A stretch of DNA of 64,000 nucleotides from Neckera pumila. Lineage: Eukaryota; Streptophyta; Bryopsida; Hypnales; Neckeraceae. The stretch lies in NCBI GenBank assembly GCA_963969595.1, contig OZ018413.1, forward strand, positions 13,133,711 through 13,197,710. Reading direction: 5' to 3'. The notes beneath the pieces were generated by a model. The model was not told the DNA's origin and did not search any database. It was given only the letters and a program-made list of their open reading frames with translations. Both the position numbers and the translations under genes were made by a program. Below, in pieces: positions 50,261-62,973 of the stretch. Position 1 is the stretch's first letter; every line of letters begins with the position of its first letter.

Positions 50261-51229
50261 TAGCCCCTAGCCACTATAGGACCAAGTGTACTTTTAATAT
50301 ACACTTGAAACTCGTAGGATCCTACGAAGTCAATTTTGGTCAAATGTTCATGAAATTTTGACACAAGGTATAGACATGTATCCCCTTAGTGGGAATATTA
50401 TTACTTTTTTGATTGAATGCCCAAATCAAAAGTTTTGATACATGAAAGAATTTGGATAGCTCAAGCAATTTGGGTATCTTTGGGGCATCTTGTGCTAAAA
50501 CCCTCATTAGCTTTTGATATTTTGTATGTATGTAATTAATAAAATTTGGAATACAATTGTCCCCAAAAAGAAATTTTAGTTCTAAAGTCACATTGAAAGA
50601 GGAGTCAAACTTTGTTAGCTATATTGAGGCGATTTCATGAAAAAATATTTTCTTTTAACTTCAAGCCCTATTATCTTGCAATCTATGAAGTCAAAGTTCT
50701 TGAATTTTTCTCACATATTCCAAAGGTTTGTCTCTAATATTTCACCATTTGGATTTCAAATAAAACATTTCTTCATTGCACAAGAAATAATCAAAAAATG
50801 ACTAGTGTATTGCCAATTCAATGAACTTCCTTGCATTGCAAGGTCATTTAGTGTAAGCTAGACTCTATATTTGTTTATGAAAATCTTCATGAGTGAACCT
50901 AACACCATATACTTATAAATGGTAAAAATCCTCGTATTTGTATAGAAAAAAAAATTTACTCCAAGAGGGCTCAAAGTTTACTAACCTTGTTTTGACGGAA
51001 TGAATGAAAAAAAGTTCTTTTCTTACTTCAATATTATAATCTTTCAATGTACATGGTCAAACGGCTAAATTTTTTCCACACATTGAGCTATCATAGTAGT
51101 CCACTACACTTTCATATGGTTGAAGTCCAAAAAATTGTTTTTATTTTCAATTCTAGACAATGCAATAAATAATAGGAATTTTTGTCAATTTCTCTTGAAA
51201 AACATCCTTGATCCTTTAGAAGCTAGGGA
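50261..51229 (-). mobile_element. TTAA-family divergent subfamily element, minus orientation, degraded ends
   Basis: The left part (tagcccctagccactatagg, then aatatacacttgaaactcg) and the tacacttg...tgaccaaaattg block are the reverse complement of 5694-6320 (caaattctcgtgaacatttg, gtacatgttcacaccttgta). The right end is near gatcctttagaagctag. Boundaries are approximate. Confidence 0.5.
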
Positions 51230-53170
51230 AGACTTTTAAAGATTCATTTGAATTCTAATGAACATGTGGTTCTTTTTACTACTTACCTTGTTACATTGGT
51301 CATTTAGACAAAGGTGCCTCTCATGAAGGTGTTCATTGAAGTTATGAAATCTTGAAACCTTGACTTTTCAACTCAATTTTAAATTTCCAATCCTTTCAAC
51401 CCCATTTTACATTGAAGTTGTCATGAATGTCAACCTTTTACAGTTATATACATTAGATATAATTGATCTTAGGCAATTTTTTGGTTTGTATACCTTGATG
51501 GGATATGCATGGTCTTGGATAAAATCTAAGAGAGATTGTAGGAGTGGACATTAAAATCTTTAATTTTAGCTCAAACAATGTGGAACCTAAAACAAATGAC
51601 ATTCTCAAACAAAATGTTCATTTATGAGATACAAAGCATTATGGAACTTTAAAAACTATGTTTAGCCTACTTCAAGGATGTGAGAAAAAAACGCTTTTAG
51701 AAATTGAGATAAAAATTTTCTACTTTGTAAGAGCTTTTATAGAAAAAAGAAGGAGAAAAAAAATTAACTCTATATACATTTTGGTATGGCATGAATTAAT
51801 AATATGTTCATCTCAATTCCTATGTCAAGTGAGTAAGGCATTATGCAATATTGTCTCTTTTTGAGAAAATCCTTTATTAACTAGTGGCCAACAATTTAAT
51901 TTGTTATGGTCGTATGATGTAAAATGTGTACAAGATGCATGCCAATATAACACTACATACTTGTATGCATAATTATATACGTGTTTTTTGAACAAACAAG
52001 TGTAAAATATAAATGAAACTATAAAACTATAAAATAGAATAAATTATATATATATAATGCTTTTGTAAACCTATGAAAAAGATTTATAAATATTATTTTA
52101 TACATTTGTGGATATTTATACATATACATAAATATATATACAGATGTTTATATTCACAAGTGTGAGTGTTGGAATCATTATTGTAATAAAAAAATATGCT
52201 TTTTATAAATATGTTTTTTGACTAGGTGAATATATGCTACACATATAAGTGACACAATTTGTAGTATTTTAGGACAAATTGCTCTCACATTTATGACCAA
52301 AAGGATTGGAGGTTGTAATATTGGTCAAATTTGGTTTCCAATGGCAAATTCCTTGATGGATTTGGGGTCTTTAGTTTGGGCCCACTTTTGACATTTACTC
52401 ATCCACAAATGACTATGTATAGAGATTTTCAAACATTTTATATTTGTCTATTTTACACTTTATTGTCATATTCATTTTTTAGCTATTTCAAATGATTGCA
52501 TTTTGCTCAATGTAATCACAAGTGTACAACAATGAGTGGGAGGAGTAGTATCTTTTTTATGTATATGACTATGCATACAAACAAGCAAATTCTATAAAGA
52601 ATCTAATGTATTTGTGAGAATACAATCACCATTTCTTTGAAATTTTTGGTGATGACTGATTGCAATGATACTCACATGTTCATTACATATAGTAAGATAT
52701 GCTTGCCCCATTTTCTTTTAGGATGTTATTTCCTTTAGAGAAGCTTTTGTACGGAATTTTTTTTTGATTTTAAATATATGCCAAATCACATTTGCCAACT
52801 TTAATTAAATATTTGGCATGAAAGCCAAATACGGCTTGGCCACTAGATATGGTACTAGCCAATAGTGATGGTAAGACTACCACTAGAAATAACAAGACTT
52901 GTTGGAAAATGTATAGCTTGAAGATTTTGAAATATGCTATTTTTGGTGAGCTTTTAAAATGCATAGTCCTAAAAAAAGATGAAATGCATAAAATAATTGG
53001 CAGGGGACCCATTGCTTCCTTTGAATTGAGTCTCCTTTCATCGTAGAGAATTCACTATACAACAAATTATTTTCTAGTACATTGACACCATAGAAATCCC
53101 CCCTCCAAAGAAGGATGCAATGACACTTAAAAGGTGCCCCTATTTTTGGTAGTGAATATTTTGGGTAGTG
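51230..53170. other. Gene-free AT-rich spacer
   Basis: Short frames only (60-80 codons), AT dinucleotide runs near 52045, no recognisable protein motif or RNA gene. Confidence 0.55.
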
Positions 53171-53892
53171 AATAGACCTTGAAATTCCAAGACGAATCAC
53201 CCCCCTGTGCACAGCCACATGCATCTTCCAAGTATGCACCTGCACAAGTCCCGTCTCTCCCCAGACTCCCAAAAGTCCCCAAGCAGGTAAAGCAGATAGA
53301 GCACGAGATCTACACTAGAATAGAGGGGGAGTATGAAGGGCACATGTATGTACACTGTACAGCCCCGTCCAGGGCAAGGCAAGCCAAAAGATCTTATATG
53401 CAACTTGCAGAGCAGCCGGGCCACTTGAGGGCTTCTTCCTATATTCTAAGCTATTCGACAGGTCCACGGCCCTCTGTCAATGGTGGAGCTCCGATAAAGC
53501 CATTCAATATCTCCGCTTGCCTGCTCCTGCTCCTGCCGTGCTCGCCGGCCTCATAGATTCATCATCAAACGCCACTGCTAACTTAGCTTGTGGCATTGCA
53601 ACTTGCTTCCATGATACCGGAACGTACTCGCAGCTTCCAAAGAAAGCCAGGTCCTCCTCCTCTTCCTCCTCGTCCTCCTCCCTCCGTATCTCACTTCTTC
53701 CGCTCCCTTGCTTATTAGTTAGTGCGATTGGAATAGAGCAGCACGTATTACTGTCTGATGCTATGCCGCGCGGGGCGCGACTACGACCGAGGTCTCGCTG
53801 CATTTTTCCTGTCAGCTGCATTTGAAATATAAGAGGCGCGCTTTCGTTTCGTGAGCTTGTTCTTGTTCTTGTTGTGGTTCTCCTTCGGCCTC
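53171..53892. promoter_or_regulatory. GC-rich block upstream of the JMJ30-like gene, with CT-rich tract
   Basis: Composition rises sharply at about 53.17 kb. A tcctcctcctcttcctcctc tract near 53653 resembles the CT-rich 5' leaders of plant genes. Minus-strand frames here include one with an acidic run (DEEEEEEDLAFFG) that comes from the CT tract. I cannot assign it to a family and treat the block as promoter and leader DNA. Confidence 0.4.
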
Positions 53893-56056
53893 ATGCCTCC
53901 CGTGGTCGAGTCGTCGCAGGTGCTGCCGTTTCTCAGCCAGGTGCGTATTGGCGCTTGGCGCTGACCTAACACGCAGTCCGCTGTGTGTCAATCTTGGTTT
54001 GCATTTGCGATATTTAAAGTTTTGTTGTCCGAAATTTTATTGGAACTGGTGGAGTTTTTGTACGTTTGAGGAGCGTTGATGTCGGGGAATTAAAGCAGAA
54101 GTGAAGTGCATCAGAGACTTGCCGTGTTTAGTACGTGAGGAGTTGCCGATAGAGTGATTGTGAGTTACAATATAGCTCGTATTGTGAAATGCATTCTTCC
54201 GTCCTGTACTTCATTGTTTTTGCTGTTTTGGATAGGAAATAGGAGATTTGAGACTATTAGTGTGAGGATCCGAATTTGTACTGAAATTCGTCTAGATTCG
54301 TAGTGTGTAATTTTGAAGAGATTTGATGTTGTGGATACGGTAGTAAAGTGATCCATGAGAGGCTTGTGTATTTTTGTTTGTTAAAGTGAGGAGTTGCTCA
54401 TGGAGTCGGGGTGATTATGAATTACAACATAGCTCTTATTGTTCAATACGTTCTTGGCGCGTCTACGTCGTTGTGTTTGGAATTTTGCTGTTGAGGATAG
54501 GATAATGGCAGATTTGAGAATATTATAATTAGGAAATGGATTTGGTTTCATTTTCTGAAATTTATGGAATCTGGTGGAGTCTATAAATTTTGGAGAGTGT
54601 TGATGTTGAGAATGCGTGAGTGAAGTGATGTATGAAAGACCTGCCGTGTTCTTCTTTTGATTAAATGAGTTGCTAATAGAGTCGGGGGGATTATGAGTTT
54701 GCAAAACTCTTTGTTTCCCTGTGCATGCTTGCCATCTCTATTGTGTTTGAAATTTTGCCGTTGAGAGATTTGAGATTGTTAGAGTAAGAATAATAATTTT
54801 TGTGATTGTTCGCAGTTTCAAAAGCCTCTTCACTATTGCTTTAGAAGAGGTAGCTACTTCTATCATTTTGGCTCATCGAAGCGTGTTAATCATCATAGTC
54901 CCGCTTCAGGAGAATATATTTCGCAATTTTACGCCACGCGTTTATGCACCGTAGAATTGTAACGGGATGCCAAGACGGCTTCTGAGCTTGACAGCATGAA
55001 TTCGGTGTTATTTGCTTTGCAGGTGCGAAATGAAGGGGGTGTGGTGTTTGCGGGGCTTGCAGAGAAGGCCTGGCGCGGGGCTGACGAGAAAGCCGCAGAA
55101 GCTGCATATGAATTAGCTTGGGAGGAGTTACACGCAGGGCCCTGGCAAAGCGTGCCTCTAGTGTGGCGTGATGCCTTTGCTTTCTCCTGCTTGTCCTTGG
55201 CGTCCTGCCATCACCGCGCTAACCGGTCCGTAGAAGCTCTTAAAGTTCTAGATCTTGGAGTGATCATGGGAGGCTCAAAGTTTCGCACGGAACTTGATTT
55301 TTCAATTAACAGCATCAGCTCCTCGACAGGTATAGCTAGAGGCCTTGAGACTCCACAAGTAGTATTGCCGAATTTGCAGGACCTGCATCTGAGAAAGAAA
55401 AAGGAGGGGCAAATGCTACACGAGGCCAACAATATGTCCTTCTATTGATCCCATTTCACCCTTCTGCAGCTGAAGGGCCCTACCCTTCTATTCAGTACCT
55501 CATCGTTGGCGTCTAATGTGGACCGGGGTGCATCATTGCTTTCTTGTACATAGGTTGAAGGTAGACAATGCGCGGGATTTTACCCATTTCAATAATGAAG
55601 CTGTAAATTTAGCTGCGGGATTTCAAACGTTATTACCTAGTACTCTTTAAATGCCTTCACTCTCGATCTTGAGTCATGCAAGTAGTCAACCCGCGTTTGA
55701 TTTTATTGAATATTTTGAATGTAGAGAGGGAAGAGAAATATTTGTGTTCTCGTGTCTCGTCCATTTGATTGAATAAGTAGGTCGTTTAGCACTGTTTGAG
55801 TCATTGTTTGTGATCTTACACGTTTCATTATTCCTGATGCTCTGTTATAGTGTGGATTGTCGATGTTGACAAAGTGACTTGGTAATGTCAGGAACTGAAA
55901 TTGCTGTATCAGCTGCCTCAGTGGAAGATTTTCTTTGTGATTATTTTCTGTTTGAAGTACCTATAGTGCACTTACGTTCAATCAATTCGTGGCCTGCTAT
56001 GCGCAAATGGCCGATCTGCGAAGGAGTTGCTGGGCGTCGCAATGTGCCTTGTGGAA
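53893..56056 (+). pseudogene. JMJ30/JMJD5 (KDM8)-like gene, 5' exons only, probably a remnant
   Basis: JMJ30/JMJD5 proteins are nuclear 2-oxoglutarate oxygenases, in plants linked to the circadian clock. Exon 1 (53893-53940) encodes MPPVVESSQVLPFLSQ and ends CAG-GT. Exon 2 starts 55023 after TTTGCAG in phase 0 and encodes VRNEGGVVFAGLAEKAWRG, then the family N-terminal helical region with ELAWEELHAGPWQSVPLVWRD and ALKVLDLGVIMGG. After about 55329 the model weakens: a GTATAG donor with a 50-bp intron is possible, and both readings soon reach stops. A further exon near 55892-56056 encodes VEDFLCDYFLFEVPIV, NSWPAMRKW and GVAGRRNVPCGK, matching the start of the JmjC region but a few residues short, with a good GTAAGT donor. 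No iron-binding HxD...H exons follow. It could be a pseudogene or a gene with distant 3' exons. Confidence 0.7.
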
Positions 56057-58045
56057 GTAAGTTTCTTACGATTTCTTTTGGCCCTTCTAACGAATGAACG
56101 ATTAGATTTGGATGGGCTACTCATGATCTTCACCCACATCCCCTGACAATCTCCAATTCATACATCCACCTGTTGAGCAGGTTTGAAATGATCATCGGAT
56201 GGGCAGTTCTCAGGCATATGATCCTGTATGCTGTAGTTATGATACTCGCATCGGAAGTTCGGCACCAACCAGGCTCGATTGCTGATGTGCTGTACATGAT
56301 CTTCAGGTTCATTCTAATTTTGAAATGATTAATTTTCCTTCTCAGATGTCAGAGTTGCAAGCAGATAATGCTACCCTAAATTACTGAGAGAGGAAGAGGT
56401 AAGCTTCTATCTTGAAACGTTTGACTTGGTCTTATTGTAACGAGCACTCGGCGTTACGATCCTCACAATCTTTTTACCCATGTCTGAATGGCACTAAAAT
56501 TTTGATTTGGTCGATTCAAGTTTTTTGTTCGTGCAAGTAAGCTTACTCTGCAGCGAAGACAGGGTTGATCCTTTCTACTACGTACTTGGTTTGACAGGTA
56601 TTAACTCGCTAATAGTGTGGGTGTAAATTATATTTTTACTGTGGAAGTCGGCAATCCTATCAAAAGTAAGTCAAATTCGAGAATAACTGAACAGGAAATT
56701 TTTACTTCATCAAGAATTCGAGAACGTGATTTCAATGTAAGGTAATTCTACCCGTCATCATTGGCACCCCTCGTTTCTGCCAAATAGGTGGCTATTGAAA
56801 AGTGCTACTTTACAAATGATGGCTTTATGGTTGTAAAGTAACAAGCTTTTAGTGAATGGTTTGGGGAGTCTTTCTCAAGGCGCTTCAAACATAGCACTTT
56901 ATTTTTTTGAGTCTTTACTTTAAGAATTCATAGAAAATACAAAAACTTTCCAAATTTATTACGGAGTAATTCTTTGTGAATATTATTGATTTTCATTGTC
57001 TACAAGGCAAAAATAATACCAAATTGGAATTTTGAATCCATCTATACTCACTTACTAGCTTAAATGAGTGGAAGTGGATATAACAACCTTAGTATTCTTA
57101 GATGTGAAATTTGAAAACTGTTTCTTGATTAAATCCTCATGGTCTTGTTGAGGAACTAGTCCATACTCACCAAAAATATTGGATCCAATTCCACATACTA
57201 AAATACCTTCAAAAGGAAGCACCACAGATTGTATTCACTCTTTGTGCCCATGCAACAAAGTTAGTAGAAGTGCTCCAATGGACTCCTCATATAACCCTTT
57301 AATCCCTAAACAATACCCCCTAAAATTATGTGTGGAATGTCAATTTTATTTGCTTTGTATATTATGTTTTTTTACTAAATTTAAGTGGAAATGGTTTTAT
57401 TTTATTTTATAGAGACAAAATAGAATGTTTTTTGTATTTTCTAAAATTTTCAAAGTTTTCATAAAAATTTGAAATAATTATAAATTTTTGAAGAATAAAT
57501 TAAAGAAATTCACATCAAATACAAAAAATGCTTAAAAAATAAAAAATATTCACCATTGCTATATATGATAGTTTAGAACATTATAGTATGAACTAAAATT
57601 CCATATCAGTATATAACTAGAACATCAATAGACCTAGATTATAGGCTCAAAGTTCAAAATTCAATAAAATATTGTATTTTAGGGATTTTTTGAAATTTCA
57701 AATCACCATCCATTATTTCATCCAGAAGCCACCTTGTGGCTCCATACGCATTTAGGAATTGAGGATGAGACTTTCAAATTTTGAACAATGGATGAATGCA
57801 AACACATCCCAAGCACACAAAAATGTTTTTTTTATCCATCAATATTTTGAAAGATTCTTGTATTAGTTCTTTAACATTTGTAGGGTACAAATTCTCAAGA
57901 CTTTGCTTTGCAAATGTTTTATAATTCAAAGGGCAAAGGTAGGTTTGGCCTCAAAAATGACTTTTGCTTTTCAAAAAGACAGCCTTTCAAAAAAAGCTTG
58001 AATAAAAATCTTCAAAAATCACAATGATAAGGACTTAAGTGTTGC
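56057..58045. other. Region after the JMJ30-like exons; no JmjC core exon found
   Basis: I searched for coding sequence with the HxDPxxN-type and WWH-type motifs of JMJD5 and saw none on the plus strand. From about 56.9 kb the sequence becomes AT-rich spacer. A block near 57760-57950 resembles 31600-31830. Confidence 0.5.
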
Positions 58046-58820
58046 TTAACCCCTAAAGTGCTCAAGTGATCATTTTATGGTTTTACTTGATTTCGGGCAA
58101 CATTTAAAAAAAAAATCATTTTTTTCAAACTTTATTTTTTTTTTGTACAAACTAGATGGGATTGTCATTCAATGTTTATATTCAAAACAAAAATCATTGT
58201 TGTCAAATGAAATTATGAGGAAAATAGTACAAATGAGTTTTCTAAATTTTTTTGAGAATATAGAAAAACACATTAGCTTTTGGTGAATAGAATTGTCATT
58301 TCAATCACTACGTGGGAGCAAAAATAATGGCACAATAAGGTCCAAATTATAGTTTGGCTGGCAAGAAAATAATCCACAAAATTTAATTTAAAAAATTTGA
58401 AATTTTATTTCTCATAGATTGTATTTTTTCCTATGTGGGAAGCTTTGATTCATTATACTTTGGATTAATGATATGAAGGTTATGGACAATCTTATACTTT
58501 GGGCTATCATAGCATCTTTTGAAAAATAAACTTGTAGGATTCATTTTTGAACTTAATTTTCACAATTTTTCAAATGAATAGTTCAACAAGGTTAAGATCT
58601 CTTATTGAAGTAATATTACCATTGAGATTAGTGTATTTCAATTCCATCTTGAAGATCTTAAAGGTTTGTTTTTCCTTTAGGCTGGAACCTACTTCTACTT
58701 GCTAATTTTTTAGTGAGTGAAAATTAAATGTCTCCAAAATTAAAAAGAATTCTTAGACTCTCAACTCAAAATTTCAACATAAGAAATTAGAATTTCAAAA
58801 TCAATAGTGCAAAGTTTTTA
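58046..58820 (+). mobile_element. TTAA-ended element (family T1), right end lost
   Basis: The left end is ttaacccctaaagtgctc. The interior has tcactacgtgggagcaaaaa and cctacttctacttgc as in full-length plus copies, but no CTTTAGGGGTTAA is found. It appears truncated near 58820. Confidence 0.65.
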
Positions 58821-59001
58821 TGACAGGAAATCCTTCTATAATAGACAGAAGTGAATATATTCATTTTTGAAATTTGTTCAAAAAGGGAAAGTCTTGCTCA
58901 ATAGTTTGATCTCCAATGAGTGTTTTTCTTAAGTATATGATTTATATTGTACCAAAAAGATGATTTCCAAGGTAACTAGCCCGTCTTTACACAGCAGGGT
59001 T

Positions 59002-59309
59002 AAATGTTGTTCATTAGGAAAAATTTCAACCCTCTAGAAGGCCGCTAAGGAATTTATTTATGGGACCCCTTTGGTGCAATATCAAATTGAATAAAAAAAT
59101 ATTTTTTCTTAAAAAAGAATATTTTTCGAAATAAAAATATTAAAGAAATAAAAATCTGATGTGGCACTACTTGTGCCACGTCAGCATCCAATTTTTTAAA
59201 ATTTAAAATTAAAATTTATTTTTTTATTTTTTTCCATAATTGCACCGGGCGGGTGCAGAACTCGCGGCCTTCTAGAGGCCAGAATTTTTTCCTAATGTTC
59301 ATGACATTT
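59002..59309. mobile_element. TIR element ~308 bp with inner palindrome
   Basis: The left end aaatgttgttcattaggaaa and right end (inverted) AAATGTCATGAACATTAGGA continue inward to ctctagaaggccgc, which is present in both arms. Inner sequence tgatgtggcac tactt gtgccacgtca (59158-59185) is a further near-perfect hairpin. Comparison with 2655-2998, which has the same flanks but no insert, shows it was inserted into an older repeat. Confidence 0.75.
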
Positions 59310-59959
59310 CAATGCTGCTGACTAATGTAATGAGAGTAACCTTAGCGAGATTGAGCAAAACGACCTTATGTTATGAAATACAAAAATGCTTGTCACACGT
59401 TTCACTCGAGAGAGAAATGAAGTTGTCTCTGGTCTTGTGGACTAATGTAGGAGGTCCATAAAGTGATCATCTAAACGCTGAAACTCAATTTTGGGAACCG
59501 AGGTAAAACATCTTGAAATATTTTTCAGTAAATTTTCCTTGAAAGACAAGATGAAATGGCATGTGGTCCAAGTTGTTTCATATTTTTTGGAGCTTTGTGG
59601 AATTAGTTATGGAATTTTGAAGTTGAAATGCCGTAGGGCTCTAAAAGCGACTACTTCCTAGAATGTATACCATTTGTACATTTTGGTTAATTGAAGAAAG
59701 CAAAATGTACCTGTGTATCATGTTTGGTTCAAAATACCCGAACTGTTTTCAAGCCTCCTACCTTATGGCTTAGGATCCCAAACAAATCCAAGTCAGTTTT
59801 AACATTTAACCCTTTGACCTTGAAAGGACAATATATCACCAACTCAAGGTACTTTGCCAAAAATGATTTGATTTTGAACCAATAGGTGCATTCTTCATTT
59901 CTACTGTGATCTTGAAAGTCATCCATTGACCACTTTTTGGCCTCAACATCCTTGCACAA

Positions 59960-60886
59960 TTAACCTCTAAAGTTCCATGACTATGTTCTCATCTTGAAAA
60001 CTGCCATTTTTAGTACAAGTACCAAATTTTTGAAAAAAAACTTTTTTTGACACATGTAGCCGTAGGATCTTGTAGTATGGTGACTTGAGAACATATGGTA
60101 AGAATTTCAGGAATTTCCACCACATGGATTGCAAGATATAAGCATTCAAATTCACTAAAACCATTTTTTTGGCCCTGCAAAAAACAAGGCAGCAACACTT
60201 CACAAGCTCACTTTTCAATGAAAAAATGTCCAAAATGATAGTGCTTCTTTGGACTCTTTTTCCTAGACAAGTTGTCTACATGCTTGAAAATTTTCACTTC
60301 ATTTGGAATTGTACAACATATAGGAAAAAAATCTTAAGTAGACAGTAGTAGAGAATGATTCAAAATACAAAATTGTCAAGAATTTAATTATGGAATTGAA
60401 AAATGCCAATCCCAATGGTTGAAATGTTATAATAAACAATATACATATTAAGATTTTATTTTTTTCAAAAAATATTGAAAATTGAGTAAGATAAAGGACT
60501 TCAAAGTTTATTTTAGAGTAGAGAATCCATAAATGCCTGCAAACTTAAAATCTTCATAACTTTTGACTCATTGATCAAAATGGGATGGTTCAAAGCTTTT
60601 TACTTGTATATAACTCTAGAAAACTAATTTCAAATTTTTATTTTCGAAAATAGTGATTTTTTCTGATCTGCCCAGACTGCCAAGTTACAAAAAAAAATAA
60701 CATATTAGGCCATAACTTTTGACTCGTATTTTCAAATGTCATGAAATTTGGTGCATATGAAAGATATTCCTTGCCCCCACCTTCTGTTAAAATTTCAGTC
60801 AAAAAAATATGGAAATCTCTAGTCATACGTACCTGCCCAAAAAAGCTATACGGCCAAAAAACGCATGTTGGTCCTTTAGGGGTTAA
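59960..60886 (-). mobile_element. TTAA-ended TIR element (family T1), minus orientation, full length
   Basis: The left end is ttaacctctaaagttcc. The right end is ggtcctttaggggttaa. The interior carries all family blocks: ccatgactatgttc, cacttcacaagctcac, catttggaattgtacaacat, aggccataacttttgact, tacgtacctgccc. 927 bp. It shares its left flank with the 2998 copy. Confidence 0.8.
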
Positions 60887-61673
60887 GATCCCTGAGGACA
60901 CCGAGAGGCCACTTCTGTTCTACAAGGCACTTTTACAAATAACATACTATTGCAAATGAAGTTGCTTCCATCATAGTTGCTACCTTTGTGAGTTGAAGTT
61001 GGGACATTGGTTGGACAAGTGATAATACTGTAAGTAAGGTAGGGTGCTCTAGAAGCAACCACTAACATAGAGATACATTTTGCTTTCTTCAATGTACCAA
61101 TAGTATGCATTTCAAGAGGTGGTTGCTTTTAGTGACCATACTATGTTTCAACTTCAAAAATTCATAACTAATTCTAAGAAGGTCTCAAAAATATGAAACA
61201 ACTTGGGTTAGATGCCAATTCCATTTTTCTTCCTACTAAAGTGTACTGAAAATTCAAGAATTAAACTGTCCCCCAAATGCAATCAGCTCTTAAAATGTCG
61301 CTGTAAGAGAAGACTGCCTTGGTGTGGGAGGTAAAGTTCCATACAATCGTTTACTGTGCTGGGAGAAGGACCATCCCGCAAGTCCTTCACTCCTTGTCCA
61401 AATCTTGTCCTGCTCTCCTACCGTGCTACGAGGCTTCCGAGGTATTCCACTGTTTTTGTAATTTTGCATTCTAGTTCAAGAATCTGAAATGTTGGCTTTG
61501 CAAATTGAAACATCTAGTTTCTGGAAGTCAGCAAAATGCACAACAAACCACAATTTCCAGTGGACAAAACAGATGTGACATGCACCTTCCGCTGGCTCTT
61601 CAAGGCACTGTACGCAACAGCTTTCTTTACTTACTTAGTAACCCAAACCATCGTATAGGGATTTAATTGAAGG
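60887..61673. other. Gene-free spacer with an inverted copy of another old repeat
   Basis: The block near 61080-61290 (ttgggttagatgccaattcc, caacttcaaaaattcataac) is the reverse complement of blocks near 6340-6500 and 59500-59650 and resembles 12175-12330. It is a low-identity dispersed repeat. Confidence 0.5.
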
Positions 61674-61987
61674 CCTTGCAAGGGCACGGTCCTAGTATAG
61701 GGTCCCGGGATGCAGATCATGGACCCTCCACAAATTATGGGTAATAAGTTACGGAAAGGTGATTAGTGAGACTTTAAATAGGGAGAGATTTTGAGAGAGA
61801 CTTGAGCAGCAGGAGAGAATTTGCTCCATTTTGTGAGCTGTTCTTTGCCAAGAAACTGTTGGAAGTCTGTTGAAGCTTGTCAAGCAAACTTTGCAAGACT
61901 GTTGACTTCTCGAATAGTGGGTGCGGCAGGGAGATCCCGGGTCTGGATCTCAAGGGCCCCCTATACTAGGACCATGCTCCTTGCAAG
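61674..61987. mobile_element. TIR element ~314 bp
   Basis: The left end ccttgcaagggcacggtcct plus agtataggg is mirrored by ccctatactaggaccatgct plus ccttgcaag at the right. About 26 of 29 terminal bases pair. A CCCGGG occurs near each inner arm. Non-coding. Confidence 0.75.
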
Positions 61988-62717
61988 TGACCGTATTTCT
62001 TACAATTTAAAGCGTTACACTATTCGTAAACCAAGGGAAAAATATGTCATGTTCATTTTTAGGACAGGTTCAATGCTGCAATTAGGGCGTAATACTCACT
62101 TACGTGGTTTTGCCCGCGTAACCAGGCATTATGCATTTTTCATCCCAATTGTTTCTATTCATTCTATATTTCATCTGAATTTTCATTCTGCGGTTTACAC
62201 TAGGCAAAGCTTCTTGTCGGTGGGCATTGCGCAATGAAAGAGCCTCCTTGTTGGGCTCGTTGGGTTGCGCCCTCCTCATCAATCCTTTCCATTGTGCAAT
62301 GCCTTCCTCCTTGGGCATTGCCCTATACATAACCTCTCCTACATCCTCTCAAAATTTGGGCCTCCAATTCACCTCCAGGCACCTTCAAATAAGCAATTGT
62401 ATGTAGCTTGTTTTTCACTCTACACCTTGTATCCAAGGACCTTTAACCTTGTAAGGATGTTGGGGACCTAAAAGGTCTTATGGATGACTTCATCGTTAAC
62501 TATAGAAACAAATAATACACTTATTGGTCCAATAACCAAAGTATTTTGATGACTACCTTGCTCCATTAGAGGAAATTTCAGGCCTCCGGAGGGCTGCTCC
62601 ACAACCCTTCGAGGTATCCTAAAATTTCCTTTTATTTTGCTAAAAAAACCGTTTTTCCCCTATTTTTGCCCTGTTGAAACTGTAGCAGTAGTGGCGTAGG
62701 AACCAAAAATTCCGAAT

Positions 62718-62719
62718 AA

Positions 62720-62799
<80 letters not shown>

Positions 62800-62824
62800 C
62801 ATCATTATTATTATTATTATTATT
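62718..62824 (+). repeat. (ATT)n trinucleotide microsatellite, ~107 bp
   Basis: About 35 near-perfect TTA/ATT units with one two-unit ATC interruption near 62799. It is likely polymorphic in length. Confidence 0.95.
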
Positions 62825-62880
62825 TTAATCTTAAAAAGATATTTTAAAAAAAATTAAAAAAAAAATTCTGCGAGACTTGA

Positions 62881-62926
62881 TTGCTCCGGCAAGCAGTCAG
62901 AGACTCTGACTGCTCACCAAGAGCAA
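62881..62926. repeat. 23-nt perfect palindrome nested in a longer hairpin
   Basis: agcagtcagag-a-ctctgactgct (62892-62914) is a perfect inverted repeat. The outer ttgctc (62881-62886) pairs with gagcaa (62921-62926), extending the stem after a small unpaired zone. Confidence 0.85.
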
Positions 62927-62931
62927 TTTTG

Positions 62932-62973
62932 AAGTTGACATGCCATGCAAAGAATAGCATGGCATGTCAACTT
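62932..62973. repeat. Perfect 17-bp stem, 8-nt loop hairpin
   Basis: The left arm aagttgacatgccatgc and right arm gcatggcatgtcaactt are exact reverse complements around the loop aaagaata. It lies 17 bp after the preceding palindrome. Confidence 0.95.

Noticed and set aside
53504..53821. Minus-strand frame with an acidic run (DEEEEEED) followed by DLAFFGSCEYVPVSWKQV
   Set aside because: The acidic run is the complement of a CT-rich leader tract. The remainder matches no family I know, so there is too little for a gene call.
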